Source of the DNA: Nocardiopsis algeriensis
GTDB lineage: Bacteria; Actinomycetota; Actinomycetes; Streptosporangiales; Streptosporangiaceae
Assembly (NCBI RefSeq): GCF_014203695.1
Contig: NZ_JACHJO010000011.1
Coordinates: 1-64,000 of the forward strand
Direction of reading: 5' to 3'
Length of the DNA: 64,000 bases
The first letter of the stretch is position 1; every line of letters begins with the position of its first letter. The position numbers were made by a program, and so were the translations under genes. This document shows, one piece after another, positions 43,415 to 52,105 of this stretch. The notes below the pieces were generated by a model. That model did no database searches. It had not been told where the DNA came from and saw only the letters and a list, made by a program, of their open reading frames with translations.

Positions 43415-45883
43415 TCAGTCCTTCGAGGTCCCCGCGGAGGCGTCCACGAGCTCCTTCTCGGCCGGGGAGTCCTGCGCGTGGCGCCGGGCGAGGGCGGAAC
43501 CCTCGACGTCGACGTCCGGCAGGATCCGGTCGAGCCAGCGGGGCAGCCACCACGCCTTGTCCCCGGCCAGGTGCATGAGGGCGGGGATCAGCATCATGCG
43601 CACGACGAAGGCGTCGAGCAGGACGCCGAAGGCGAGGGCGAACCCGACGGGCCGGATGATCGCGCTGTGCGAGAAGACGAAGCCGCCGAACACCGAGATC
43701 ATGATGATCGCGGCGGCCGTGACCACGGCCCGTCCCGCGTGCACGCCCTGCACGACGGCGGTCCGCGCCGGAGCCCCGTGCACGTAGGCCTCGCGCATGC
43801 CCGTGCCAAGGAAGAGCATGTAGTCCATGGCCAGGCCGAACAGGATGCCGGCGAGGATCGTCGGCAGGAAGTTCAGGATCGGTCCGGGGCTGTCGACTCC
43901 GAAGACACCGCCGAGCCATCCCCACTGGTAGATGGCGACGACACCGCCCAGTGCCGCGAAGTAGGACAGGACGAACCCGAGCGTGGCGACGACCGGCACG
44001 AAGACGGACCGGAACACCAGGGCCAGGATGATCAGCGAGAAGCCCACGACGACGGCGAGGTAGGTGGGCAGCGCCTCACTGAGCTTGTCGGAGATGTCGA
44101 TGTTGCCGCTGGCCGTGCCCGCGACGCCGAGCGTGCCGCCGTCGTCGAAGGGCGACAGTCCGCGCAGCGTGTGGACGAGCTCCTCGGTGGACTCGCTCGT
44201 CGGGCCCTCCGCCGGGACGACCTGGAACGTCGCGAGGGAGCGGTCGTCCGAGAGCGCGATGGGTGCGACCGCGGTCACGGAGTCCTGGCCGTGGATCACC
44301 TCGGCGGCCTCGGCCTGGTGGGCCAGGGCCTCCTCCTCGGTGGCGGAGTCCGGAAGCTCCGCCAGTACCAGGAGCGTGCCGTTCTGGCCGGCGCCGAACT
44401 GCTCGGAGATCGTCGCGTAGGCCTGGTACTGCGTCGACTCGTGCGGTTCGGAGGAGCCGTCGGGCAGGCCCAGGCGCACGTCGAGCGCCGGCACCGCGAC
44501 GAGCAGCAGCGCGGCGGTGCCGAGGAGGGCACTGCCGATCGCCTTGCCCGTCGACATCGGACGGACCTCGGTCCCGGCGTCCTGGCTCCCGGACGGCGCC
44601 GCGTCCAGGGCCGCGCGCTCGCGGTGGGAGAGGATGCGCGTGCCGACCAGGGAGAGCAGGGCCGGGGTGAGGGTGACCGCCACCAGCACGGCGATCAGGA
44701 TGGAGATCGCACCGACGGTGCCCATCAGGCCGAGGAAGCCGATCCCGGTCAGGTTCAGGCCCAGCAGGGCGACGAGCACGGTCGTGCCGGCGAAGACCAC
44801 GGCGTTGCCCGCGGTTCCGTTGGCCAGGCCGATGGACTCCCTGACGTCCTGTCCCAGCTTCAGCTGGCGGCGGTGCCGGTTGATGATGAACAGCGAGTAG
44901 TCGATGCCGACCGCGAGGCCGAGCATGACGCCCAGGATCGGGGTCACCGAGGCCATGGGGAACACGCCCGACAGGGCCATTCCGGCCAGGGTTCCGACGC
45001 CGACGCCGACCAGCGCGGTGAGGATCGGCAGGCCCGCACCCACCAGGGTTCCCAGCATGATCACCAGAACCACGGCCGCCACGGCCAGGCCGACGATCTC
45101 GCCGATGCCGAAGAGGTTCGGCATGCCGGTGGTGATGTCGGAGCCGAAGTCGGCCGTGACACCCTCGGCGGGGACGTCCTCGAAGGTGGCGACCACGGCG
45201 TCCCGGGTCTCCTGGGAGATGTCCTCCTGGGCCTCGGTGAAGGCGACGGTGACCAGCGCGGTGCTGCCGTCCTCGGAGACCGTGCGGATCTCGGAGGACA
45301 TCTCCAGCAGGCTCTCGCCCTCCTCCAGCAGCGCCTGCTGCCTCTCCAGCTCGGCGAGGCCCTCGTCGATCTCGGTCTGCTGCGGTTCGAGTCCGGCCTC
45401 GACCTGCTCGAGCGTGCCGGCCGCCTCGGCCTGCTCGCGGAGCCCGTCCAGCCCCTGCTGGGCCAGGCGGAGCTCTTCGAGGCCGGCCTCGAGTTCGGGC
45501 CGCCCCTCGTCGATCTCCCGCTGCTGCTCGGCGCGGGCCGCCTCGGTCACGAACGGGTCGACGGCGGCCTCGACACCGCTCAGGTCCGAGGCCTCGGCGA
45601 CGCTCTCGGAGATCGCGGAGCGCTGCTCCTCGGTGAAGGCCGACCCGTCGTCGGTCCGGAGGACGACCGTACCGGTCCCTCCTCCCAGGCCGGAGAACTC
45701 CTCGAAGAGCCGGTCGCTGACCTCCGAGGTGGGTGTGCCGGGGATGGAGAAGCTCTCCTCGAGTTCCCCCGAGAAGAATGCGAACGCCGCTCCGGCGGCG
45801 ACGAGAACCGCCAGCCAGAGGGCGATCACGGCCCAGGCGCGCCGTGCGGCGCCCGAGCCGAGTCGGTAGAGAAATTCAGCCAT
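43415..45883 (-). CDS. MMPL/RND-type exporter
   Basis: An 822-residue protein with two repeats of the MMPL unit, each one TM plus an extracytoplasmic domain plus five TM. The proton-relay motifs are visible: GIDYSLFIINRHRR (about 332-345) and its second-half counterpart LAMDYMLFLGTGMREA. The first extracytoplasmic domain contains a Glu/Gln/Leu-rich coiled coil (about 115-185) seen in many actinobacterial MMPLs. The protein likely exports lipids, siderophores or drugs using proton motive force; the cargo is unknown. It lies 34 bases downstream of the TetR gene and shares its promoter. Confidence 0.9.
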   Translation of the reverse strand: MAEFLYRLGSGAARRAWAVIALWLAVLVAAGAAFAFFSGELEESFSIPGTPTSEVSDRLFEEFSGLGGGTGTVVLRTDDGSAFTEEQRSAISESVAEASDLSGVEAAVDPFVTEAARAEQQREIDEGRPELEAGLEELRLAQQGLDGLREQAEAAGTLEQVEAGLEPQQTEIDEGLAELERQQALLEEGESLLEMSSEIRTVSEDGSTALVTVAFTEAQEDISQETRDAVVATFEDVPAEGVTADFGSDITTGMPNLFGIGEIVGLAVAAVVLVIMLGTLVGAGLPILTALVGVGVGTLAGMALSGVFPMASVTPILGVMLGLAVGIDYSLFIINRHRRQLKLGQDVRESIGLANGTAGNAVVFAGTTVLVALLGLNLTGIGFLGLMGTVGAISILIAVLVAVTLTPALLSLVGTRILSHRERAALDAAPSGSQDAGTEVRPMSTGKAIGSALLGTAALLLVAVPALDVRLGLPDGSSEPHESTQYQAYATISEQFGAGQNGTLLVLAELPDSATEEEALAHQAEAAEVIHGQDSVTAVAPIALSDDRSLATFQVVPAEGPTSESTEELVHTLRGLSPFDDGGTLGVAGTASGNIDISDKLSEALPTYLAVVVGFSLIILALVFRSVFVPVVATLGFVLSYFAALGGVVAIYQWGWLGGVFGVDSPGPILNFLPTILAGILFGLAMDYMLFLGTGMREAYVHGAPARTAVVQGVHAGRAVVTAAAIIMISVFGGFVFSHSAIIRPVGFALAFGVLLDAFVVRMMLIPALMHLAGDKAWWLPRWLDRILPDVDVEGSALARRHAQDSPAEKELVDASAGTSKD

Positions 45884-45917
45884 GGTTCCTTCAGGTGCTT
45901 GCGCAGAGAGTGTGCGG

Positions 45918-46580
45918 TCAGAGGCCGGGGCCGACCGCCCCGTAACCGGTGCGGGTCATTTCGATCAGCCGTTCCAGCAGCTCCGCCCACGTCCGCCTGG
46001 ACTCCTCGGTGTCGACGCCTCCGGTCGCCGCGTTCCAGCGGTGGTGGATCACCAGCAGGCCGCTCACGAGCGCGGCGAACATCAGGTCCACCACGAGCGT
46101 GTCGGTCGAGGGGTGGTGGCGTGTCACCGTCGCCGCGAGACGTGCGCTGAGATCGCCCATCACGCGCTCGAGCAGCGCCGCTTGCCTGGGTGAGGGCTCG
46201 CGGTCCTCGCTGCCGAGGATCCTCGTGAGGTAGGTGATGGGCGGAACGAGATCGGCTTCCCGCAGGGCGTCGGCGACCTGGTCGAACACCGAAGCGGAGC
46301 CGGCTCCTCCGGCGGCGCGGGCCGCGAGGTCGGCCTCGAGGCTGTCGGTGACCGCCTCGATGACCTCGCCGCACACCTCGAGCACGATGTCGTCCACCGA
46401 GGCGAAGTGGTTGAAGACCGTGCGCCGGGAGACGTCGGCCCGTTCCGCCAGTGCGTCGACGGTGAAGCTCGGCCCCTGCGCCTCGTGGATGAGAGCTGCG
46501 GCGGCATCGATGATCGCTCGGCGGTGCCGCGCCTTGAGCGCGGCGTGGCGGCTCCGAGGGGGGGTGATTCGATCATCCAT
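45918..46580 (-). CDS. TetR family repressor of the MMPL operon
   Basis: A 220-residue protein with a TetR helix-turn-helix at about 20-65 (AAALIHEAQGPSFTVDALAE, DVSRRTVFNHF). The C-terminal ligand-binding region is family-typical but not specific. It is the first gene of a two-gene operon with the MMPL exporter, and a pair of spaced dyads lies 23-52 bases upstream of the ATG. The arrangement predicts autorepression relieved by an exporter substrate. Confidence 0.88.
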   Translation of the reverse strand: MDDRITPPRSRHAALKARHRRAIIDAAAALIHEAQGPSFTVDALAERADVSRRTVFNHFASVDDIVLEVCGEVIEAVTDSLEADLAARAAGGAGSASVFDQVADALREADLVPPITYLTRILGSEDREPSPRQAALLERVMGDLSARLAATVTRHHPSTDTLVVDLMFAALVSGLLVIHHRWNAATGGVDTEESRRTWAELLERLIEMTRTGYGAVGPGL

Positions 46581-46603
46581 GTTCTTACGCTAAATGCATG
46601 TTT

Positions 46604-46632
46604 GCACTGAGTGCATCGAAGCACCGAGTGCA
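46604..46632. promoter_or_regulatory. Double TetR operator
   Basis: Two copies of GCAC[TC]GAGTGCA at 46604-46615 and 46621-46632, 17 bp centre to centre. The first is a perfect TGCACT-G-AGTGCA dyad (46603-46615). They lie just upstream of the TetR start (46580), the usual place for an autoregulatory operator bound by two dimers. The site is also about 90 bases before the riboswitch on the other strand. Confidence 0.65.
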
Positions 46633-46719
46633 ATGAATCACGTATCCCCCGGCGGCCCCGTGAAGAGTCCTCCCCGGGGGTGGACCCGCCGGGTTCGCTG
46701 GGCTAGGTTGTGCGGCAGT

Positions 46720-46806
46720 GACACGGGGTGCTCGGGTCCCACGGGGACACCGGGCTGAGATGACACCCGTCGAACCTGATCCAGGTAAAGCTGGCGAAGG
46801 GATGTC
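46720..46806 (+). ncRNA. TPP (THI-element) riboswitch
   Basis: The conserved core is unmistakable in order: GGGGTGC (46725-46731), GGGCTGAGATGACACCC (46752-46768), then GAACCTGATCCAGG and the closing CTGGCGAAGGGA (46791-46802). Flanking GACA (46720-46723) and TGTC (46803-46806) can close P1. The aptamer binds thiamine pyrophosphate. It precedes the SDR and flavin monooxygenase genes rather than a thi biosynthetic gene. A short GC hairpin (46809-46815 with 46820-46826) follows. Confidence 0.93.
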
Positions 46807-46843
46807 CACGCCCGTTCCGACGGGCGGTCGGTCTGTACGGGCC

Positions 46844-46866
46844 CCCTTTGCCGTGAGCAGAAAGGG
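46844..46866 (+). promoter_or_regulatory. Shine-Dalgarno-sequestering hairpin (riboswitch expression platform)
   Basis: CCCTTT (46844-46849) can pair with AAAGGG (46861-46866), which is the ribosome-binding site of the SDR gene at 46872. With no U-tract terminator before the gene, translational control by the TPP riboswitch is the simpler reading. Confidence 0.5.
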
Positions 46867-46871
46867 AGCCG

Positions 46872-47660
46872 ATGCCTTCCGACTCCACGGCCGCAGCAAT
46901 CCCCCTCGACAAGCAGATCGTCCTCGTCACCGGCGGAGCCCGGGGCCTGGGCGCCCACCTCGTGCGGTCGTTCCTGCGCGAGGGCGCCCGCGTGGTGGTC
47001 AACCACCTCTCCAGCTCCGCGGCCGCCCGCGCCCTGGCCGGGCAGCACCCCGGCAGGGCCCTGGCGGTCCGGGCCGACGTGCGCGACGCCGGGCAGGTGG
47101 CCGCGATGGCGGACGAGGCCGAGGCGCACTTCGGCGCACCGGTCACCACCGTCGTCAACAACGCCCTCGTCGACTTCTCCTTCAACGGCGACGCCCGACC
47201 CCATGCCGACACGCTGACCTGGAAGGACCTCGAGCAGCAGTTCAGCGGCACCGTCCAGGGCGCTTTGAACACCGTTCAGGCCGCGCTCCCCGGGATGCGC
47301 CGGACCGGGTTCGGCAGGGTGGTCAACGTGGGCACCAACCTGTTCCAGCACCCCGTGGTCCCCTACCACGACTACACCGCGGCGAAGGCGGCGCTGCTGT
47401 CCCTGACCCGCACGCTCGCACACGACCTGGGCCCCGACGGCATCACCGTCAACATGGTCTCGGGGGGCCTGCTGCGCACCACCGACGCCAGTTCGGCGAC
47501 CCCCGAGGAGGTCTTCGACCTCATCGCGTCGGGCACCCCGCTGCGCCGGGTCACCTCCCCGGCCGAGTTCGCCGACGCCGCCCTGTTCTTCGCCTCCCCC
47601 TGGGCGCGGGCGGTCACCGGGCAGAACCTCGTCGTCGACGGCGGGCTGGTGAACGGCTGA
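46872..47660 (+). CDS. Short-chain dehydrogenase/reductase under TPP riboswitch control
   Basis: A 262-residue classical SDR: cofactor motif TGGARGLG (20-27), NNAL in place of NNAG, catalytic Y168-T-A-A-K172 and C-terminal VDGGL. The ATG follows AAAGGGAG by 3 bases. It is the first gene after the TPP riboswitch and overlaps the flavin monooxygenase start (TGATG). SDRs have been reported downstream of THI elements in comparative work; a role in salvage or breakdown of thiamine or its precursors is inferred from the control element, not from sequence. Confidence 0.86.
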   Translation: MPSDSTAAAIPLDKQIVLVTGGARGLGAHLVRSFLREGARVVVNHLSSSAAARALAGQHPGRALAVRADVRDAGQVAAMADEAEAHFGAPVTTVVNNALVDFSFNGDARPHADTLTWKDLEQQFSGTVQGALNTVQAALPGMRRTGFGRVVNVGTNLFQHPVVPYHDYTAAKAALLSLTRTLAHDLGPDGITVNMVSGGLLRTTDASSATPEEVFDLIASGTPLRRVTSPAEFADAALFFASPWARAVTGQNLVVDGGLVNG

Positions 47661-48973
47661 TGCCCGCCCCCGAACGCCAGGTGCACCTGAACCTGTTCAT
47701 CTTCGGCTCCGGCCACCACAAGGCGGCCTGGCGCCATCCGGACTCCCCCGCCGAGCGGATGGGGGACATCGGCTACTACGAGGAGCTGGCCCGCACCGCC
47801 GAGCGGGGCTGCCTGGACGCGGTGTTCTTCGCCGACGGCCATGCGGCCGGCGCCGTGGCCGAGGGGCCGTGGTGGTTCCTGGAGCCGCTGACCGCCCTGG
47901 CCGCGATGGCCAGGGCCACCGAGCGCATCGGCCTGGTCAGCACGGTCTCCAGCACCTTCTACACCCCGTTCCACGCCGCGCGCATGCTGGCCTCCCTGGA
48001 CCACATCTCGGGCGGCCGGGTCGGGTGGAACGTGGTCACCTCGATGTTCGACACCGAGGCCCGCAACCACGGATACGAGGCGATGCCCGCTCACGAGGAG
48101 CGCTACGCCCGGGCGGAGGAGTTCGTGGACGTGGTGCTGCGGCTGTGGGACTCCTGGGGTGACACGGCCCTGCGCCACGACCGGGAGGGCGTGTTCGCCG
48201 ACCCCGGCCTGGTGCGGCCTGTGCACCACCGCGGGGAGCACTTCCGGGTCGACGGCCCGCTGAACGTACCGCGCCCGCCGCAGGGGCACCCGGTGCTCTT
48301 CCAGGCGGGGGCCTCCGAGCAGGGCCGGGCGCTGGCGGCGCGCCGCGCCGAGGCGATCTACTCCGTGGCCTACGACCTGGCCGGCGCCCAGGAGTACTAC
48401 CGGGACCTGAAGTCGAGGATCCGCCGGGCGGGCCGCGACCCCCGGTCGGTGGCGATCATGCCGGGGCTGGTCGCGTACGTGGGCTCCACCGAGGAGGAGG
48501 CCCGGGCCAAGCAGCGCGAACTGGACATGCTCCTTCCGGTGGAGGAGTCGCTGCGGCAGCTGGGCATGTTCGTGGAGCAGGACTGCACGGGCTGGGACCT
48601 GGACGGCCCCGTCCCCGAGCTGCCCCCGCTGGAGGAGTTCACCGGCCCCAAGGGCCGCTACGCCACGGTCCTGCGGATCATCGAGTCCGAGAGGCCGACG
48701 GTACGGCAGCTGCTGGGGCGCCTGGCCGCCGGCGGCGGACACCGCACCGTGGTCGGGACGCCCGAGCAGATCGCGGACCGGATCACCGAATGGGTGGACG
48801 ACGAGGGCGCGGACGGGTTCAACCTGATGCCGCCGTCCCTGCCCGGAGGGATCGAGGACTTCGTGGACCACGTGGTACCGGTCCTGCAGAAGCGGGGCCG
48901 GTTCCGCCGCGAGTACGAGACGCGGACACTGCGCGGCCACCTGGGTCTGGAACGCCCCGCCTCGCCGCTGTAG
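47660..48973 (+). CDS. NtaA/SnaA/DszA-type flavin-dependent monooxygenase
   Basis: A 437-residue protein of the bacterial-luciferase superfamily, NtaA/SnaA/DszA branch: N-terminal HLNLFIFGSGHHKAAWRHP, core DHISGGRVGWNVVTS (about 113-127), PVLFQAGASEQGR (about 210-222) and a C-terminal GADGFNLMPP. These enzymes use FMNH2 from a partner reductase to oxidise carbon next to N or S, often in ring opening or dealkylation. Translation is coupled to the SDR (ATG overlaps its TGA). Control by a TPP riboswitch suggests the substrate is thiamine-related. The pathway is inferred. Confidence 0.87.
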   Translation: MPAPERQVHLNLFIFGSGHHKAAWRHPDSPAERMGDIGYYEELARTAERGCLDAVFFADGHAAGAVAEGPWWFLEPLTALAAMARATERIGLVSTVSSTFYTPFHAARMLASLDHISGGRVGWNVVTSMFDTEARNHGYEAMPAHEERYARAEEFVDVVLRLWDSWGDTALRHDREGVFADPGLVRPVHHRGEHFRVDGPLNVPRPPQGHPVLFQAGASEQGRALAARRAEAIYSVAYDLAGAQEYYRDLKSRIRRAGRDPRSVAIMPGLVAYVGSTEEEARAKQRELDMLLPVEESLRQLGMFVEQDCTGWDLDGPVPELPPLEEFTGPKGRYATVLRIIESERPTVRQLLGRLAAGGGHRTVVGTPEQIADRITEWVDDEGADGFNLMPPSLPGGIEDFVDHVVPVLQKRGRFRREYETRTLRGHLGLERPASPL

Positions 48974-48978
48974 CCAGG

Positions 48979-49006
48979 GGGACGGCGCCCTGCGGGGCGC
49001 CGTCCC
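48979..49006 (+). terminator. Terminator of the TPP-controlled operon
   Basis: A 12-bp perfect stem (48979-48990 with 48995-49006) and a TGCG loop, 5 bases past the stop at 48973. Confidence 0.75.
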
Positions 49007-49088
49007 GGGCCGGCCGTTGAACGGGATTCGGGAAGGGCGTACGCTGTGCCGCCACGGTGCCCGACCGCTGGCGGAACGGAGTCCCCCC

Positions 49089-49913
49089 ATGCCCCTGACG
49101 ACCGTCAACGGCGTCCAGATCGCCTACACCGACACCGGAGCACCTGCCGGCCGCCCCGACGCCCCCACCGTCGTGTTCGGCCACGGCCTGCTCTTCGGCG
49201 GCTGGATGTTCCGCCCCCAGGTCGAGGCACTGCGCGACCGCTACCGCTGCGTCACCCTGGACTGGCGCGGCCAGGGCGGGACACCCGCTTCCCGGGAGGG
49301 CTACGACATGGACACCCTCACCGCCGATGCCGTCGCCCTGATCGAAGAGCTCGGTGCCGCGCCCGTGCACTACGTGGGGCTGTCCATGGGCGGGTTCGTC
49401 GGCCAGCGCATCGCCGCCCGCCACGGGCACCTGCTGCGCTCGCTCACCCTGCTCGACACCAGCGCCGACGAGGAGGACCCGAGCAGATCCGGCAGCTACC
49501 GGCTGATGGCCGCCCTCTACCGGGTCGCCGGCCTCACCCCGGTGCGCGGCCGTGTGGAGGCCCTGATGTTCGGCCCCTCCTTCCGGTCCTCCCCGGAGGG
49601 CCGCGCCATCGCCGACGAGTGGGCCGCGCGCCTGCGCTCCTGCGACCGCGCCGGCATCCGCAAGGCCGTCCTCGGCGTCGCCGACCGCAAGCCGATCCGT
49701 CCCGAGATCCCCGGCATCACCGTTCCCACCCTCGTGGCGGTCGGCGCCGACGACATCGCCACCCCGCCCGACAAGGCGCGCCGCATCGCCGAGGCCGTTC
49801 CCGGCGCCCGCCTGGAGGTGATCGCCGACTGCGGCCACAGCAGCACTCTGGAACAACCCGATGCCGTCGTCAGGCTGCTCGAGTCCTTTCTCGGCTCCGT
49901 CGAGGGCTCCTGA
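49089..49913 (+). CDS. Alpha/beta-fold hydrolase
   Basis: A 274-residue enzyme with oxyanion motif VVFGHGLLFGGWMF, nucleophile elbow GLSMGG (Ser about 100), acid in VGADDIATPP, and the catalytic His in CGHSST. It resembles the epoxide hydrolase/3-oxoadipate enol-lactonase/haloperoxidase group; the substrate is unclear. ATG 49089 is preceded by a GGAACGGAG stretch. It stands alone, convergent with the NTF2-fold gene. Confidence 0.87.
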   Translation: MPLTTVNGVQIAYTDTGAPAGRPDAPTVVFGHGLLFGGWMFRPQVEALRDRYRCVTLDWRGQGGTPASREGYDMDTLTADAVALIEELGAAPVHYVGLSMGGFVGQRIAARHGHLLRSLTLLDTSADEEDPSRSGSYRLMAALYRVAGLTPVRGRVEALMFGPSFRSSPEGRAIADEWAARLRSCDRAGIRKAVLGVADRKPIRPEIPGITVPTLVAVGADDIATPPDKARRIAEAVPGARLEVIADCGHSSTLEQPDAVVRLLESFLGSVEGS

Positions 49914-49930
49914 GCCGGGGGCGGACGGAG

Positions 49931-50323
49931 TCAGCTCCCCGCGGCCTCCTGCTGAATCCGGTCGAACTGGGCGGCCATGGCCTCGGCGAGGGCGGTGGCG
50001 CCCGACAGGGGGCGGACCATGACGGTGAAGTCGTCGATGAGGCCATCGTCGTCGAAGTGCAGGAAGTCGCAGCCGTGCACCTCTCGGCCGTCGACCTCGG
50101 CCTTGAAGACGAGAGCGTGGTCGCGCCCGTCGGCGGAGGCGATCTCGCGGACGTAGCGGAAGTTCTCGAAGACACGCAGCACACCGCGCAGGATGGCCGC
50201 GGTGACGGCCTTGCCGGGGTAGGGCCGGAAGGCGACGGGGCTGGTGAAGACGACGTCGTCGGCCAGCAGCGCCTCGACGGCCTCCAGGTCGCGCTCCTCA
50301 ACAGCCTTGCGGAAGGGGTGCAT
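49931..50323 (-). CDS. NTF2-fold (SnoaL-like) protein
   Basis: A 130-residue small cone-shaped-fold protein: start MHPFRKAVEERDLEAVEALL with DVVFTSP and GCDFLHFDDDGLIDDFTVMV, the standard pattern of nuclear-transport-factor-2-like enzymes. Such proteins can be isomerases, hydrolases or non-enzymatic binders. ATG 50323 follows GAGGAGA by 6 bases; a longer frame to 50356 is less likely. The gene is convergent with the hydrolase gene. Confidence 0.8.
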   Translation of the reverse strand: MHPFRKAVEERDLEAVEALLADDVVFTSPVAFRPYPGKAVTAAILRGVLRVFENFRYVREIASADGRDHALVFKAEVDGREVHGCDFLHFDDDGLIDDFTVMVRPLSGATALAEAMAAQFDRIQQEAAGS

Positions 50324-50560
50324 CGCGTTCTCCTCGACGTGTCGGCCAGTGGGCAACGACCTTAGGCGAACGGTGTTCGGTCCGGAAGGCCCGGGAGGCC
50401 CGGAAGGAGTCGGCGACCGATCCGCCGGGATTCTCCTGTCGGCGGTCGGAACGCCCCTCCCTGCCGCTCAGCCCCTCGACCGTGCACACCGTGCTGTTGC
50501 GAGCGGTGGCCGTGCCACTGTGGAGGCGATCGAAGACCCCCTGCGTCGAAGAGAGTTCCC

Positions 50561-50869
50561 ATGTCCCCTGTCCAGATCGTCCGTACGGTGGCCGTCGCCC
50601 TGATCGCCGGCGGCGGAGCGCTCGGGCTGGTTCCCACAGGATCGTGCGGGGCCGGGTGGTGGAGACCACCGCTCGGTGGGGATGCCGTCTTCGGCTGGTT
50701 CGCCTACGAGGAGCTGCCCAGGGACGGACTCTCCTGGATCGACTCGTGCGACACGGTCATGGCGCCGGTGGGGTCGTGGGCACTCGCCCTGGCCGTGATC
50801 GGAGCGGCCCTGTGGGCGGGGGTGCGGTTCTCCGTCCGGCCCCGGCCGGAAGGCACTCCGGAGAAATAG
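50561..50869 (+). CDS. Small two-TM membrane protein
   Basis: A 102-residue protein with TM segments at about 7-25 and 70-90 and an extracytoplasmic loop of ~45 residues with a Cys pair (SCGAGW, DSCDTV). No family is recognised. The ATG follows AGAGAG. It ends 60 bases before the first of three repeated units, whose hairpin can act as its terminator. Confidence 0.6.
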   Translation: MSPVQIVRTVAVALIAGGGALGLVPTGSCGAGWWRPPLGGDAVFGWFAYEELPRDGLSWIDSCDTVMAPVGSWALALAVIGAALWAGVRFSVRPRPEGTPEK

Positions 50870-50929
50870 GTGTCCCGCCGCGGACCGCGAGGCCGGTCGG
50901 GCCCGGGAAAGACGGTGCGGAAAACAGCA

Positions 50930-51125
50930 GCGGCCCCGCCGAGTCGGAACTCGGCGGGGCCGCCACGTGTGCGAGGCCGGTACGGCGGTCGCCTCTCGGC
51001 GCGGGGCACAACACGGCTCCTGCCGCCCTGAGGCGCGGTATTCCGTGAAGGCAATAGTTGGAGCCCGGGGACACTTCCGTACCAGCCTGCGAAGGGTGCA
51101 ACGGACACCCCCGGAGCGATATTCC
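50930..51125 (-). ncRNA. Repeat unit 1: candidate sigmaR-driven small RNA
   Basis: First of three ~200-bp units. On the minus strand it starts with GGAAT (51121-51125), an 18-base spacer and GTT (51100-51102), matching the sigmaR/SigH-type promoter GGAAT-N18-GTT. About 140 bases later is a perfect 15-bp hairpin with a CGGA loop (50930-50963), followed by TGTTTTCC on the transcript strand, a good terminator. The transcript would be ~160 nt. Possible short reading frames are not shared in frame by all three units, so a non-coding product is favoured. It lies back to back with the promoter region of the first hemerythrin gene. Confidence 0.5.
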
Positions 51126-51201
51126 GCAACCGGTGCTGGAGAACCGCACGCCGTGGGTAGTGGGGTGGTCCACAGGCACCCGACACCCACCGGAGGCGAC
51201 C

Positions 51202-51777
51202 GTGGCCGAAGACGTCATCACCCTGATCACCCGCGAACACCGCGAGATGGAGCGGATGTTCCAGAGGCTCGAGACCAACCGCGCCGAACGCTCCCACGTC
51301 CTCGGCAAGGTCGAGACCATGTTTCTCGCGCACAGCCGGGCCGAAGAGGAGGAGGTCTACCCGGTGATCGCCCGGGAGGCCGGGGAGAAGGAGGAGGCCC
51401 ACCACGGCGCCGAGGAGCACCACGAGGCCGAACGGCTCCTCGCCCGCCTCAAGGAGTGCGACCCCGACAGCGAGGAGTTCGACCAGCGGCTGAAGGAGTT
51501 CGTCGACGCGGTCAACCACCACGTCGAGGAGGAGGAGAGCGATGTCCTGCCCGCGCTGAAGCAGGTGGCCGACGACGCGAGGCTCCGCGAACTGGGCCGG
51601 GTGTTCGAGGAGCGGCGGGCCCAGGAGATCAGGGCACACGAGCAGCGCATCGCTCAGCAGGCTCCCGACCAGCAGCTCTACGCGGAGGCCCGGGAAGCGG
51701 GGTTCGAGGACCTCTCCGAGCTGGACCCGAAGGACCTCCCCGGCGCGGTGGACGAGGCGCGGCGCGAACTCGACTGA
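51202..51777 (+). CDS. Hemerythrin HHE protein with C-terminal Rho_N-like domain, copy 1
   Basis: A 191-residue protein. The HHE di-iron ligands appear as HREMERMF, FLAHSRAEEEEVYP, EEHHEAERLL and NHHVEEEESDVLPAL across residues 11-115. A C-terminal ~35-residue segment (LYAEAREAGFEDLSELDPKD) is a degenerate version of the Rho_N/SAP-like helix-extended-helix seen intact in copies 2 and 3. The product likely binds a non-haem di-iron centre for O2, NO or iron-redox chemistry. The GTG start has GGAGG upstream. The ~70 bases before the gene, with GGGTAGTGGGG, are nearly the same in all three copies. It is flanked by repeat units 1 and 2. Confidence 0.85.
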   Translation: MAEDVITLITREHREMERMFQRLETNRAERSHVLGKVETMFLAHSRAEEEEVYPVIAREAGEKEEAHHGAEEHHEAERLLARLKECDPDSEEFDQRLKEFVDAVNHHVEEEESDVLPALKQVADDARLRELGRVFEERRAQEIRAHEQRIAQQAPDQQLYAEAREAGFEDLSELDPKDLPGAVDEARRELD

Positions 51778-51803
51778 GCCCGCCACGGGAGGCAGATGCA
51801 CCA

Positions 51804-52002
51804 GCGGCCCCGCCGAGTCGGAACTCGGCGGGGCCGCCACGTGCGACAGGCCGGTACGGCGGTCACCTCCAGGGTGAGGCACAACACGGCTCCTGCCGCC
51901 CTGAGGCGCGGTATTCCGTGAAGGCAATGGGTGGCCCCCGGGGACACTTACAACCGCACCAGCCTGCGCAAGGTGTAACGGGAGACCCCCGGGAGCTATT
52001 CC
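51804..52002 (-). ncRNA. Repeat unit 2: candidate sigmaR-driven small RNA
   Basis: Second unit: GGAAT (51998-52002), 18-base spacer and GTT (51977-51979) on the minus strand, and the perfect 15-bp hairpin at 51804-51837. The terminator hairpin lies 27 bases past the hemerythrin-1 stop and probably ends that transcript too. The spacer differs from unit 1 by several substitutions, but both promoter boxes and the spacing are unchanged. The interval 51778-52357 contains only units 2 and 3. Confidence 0.5.
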
Positions 52003-52105
52003 GCCGTCCGCATCCGACATCACCGTCCTCGTGGCTCCCCACGCAGAGGCCCGGAAGCGGGCCTTCTGAACCCGGGTCGCCGGACCAAGGCGCCCGAAAC
52101 ACAAC

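Noticed and set aside
43328-46150. A long plus-strand open frame (940 codons) opposite the MMPL and TetR genes
   Set aside because: Arg/Gly/Asp-rich shadow of a clearly supported membrane exporter in a high-GC genome; no family-like sequence.
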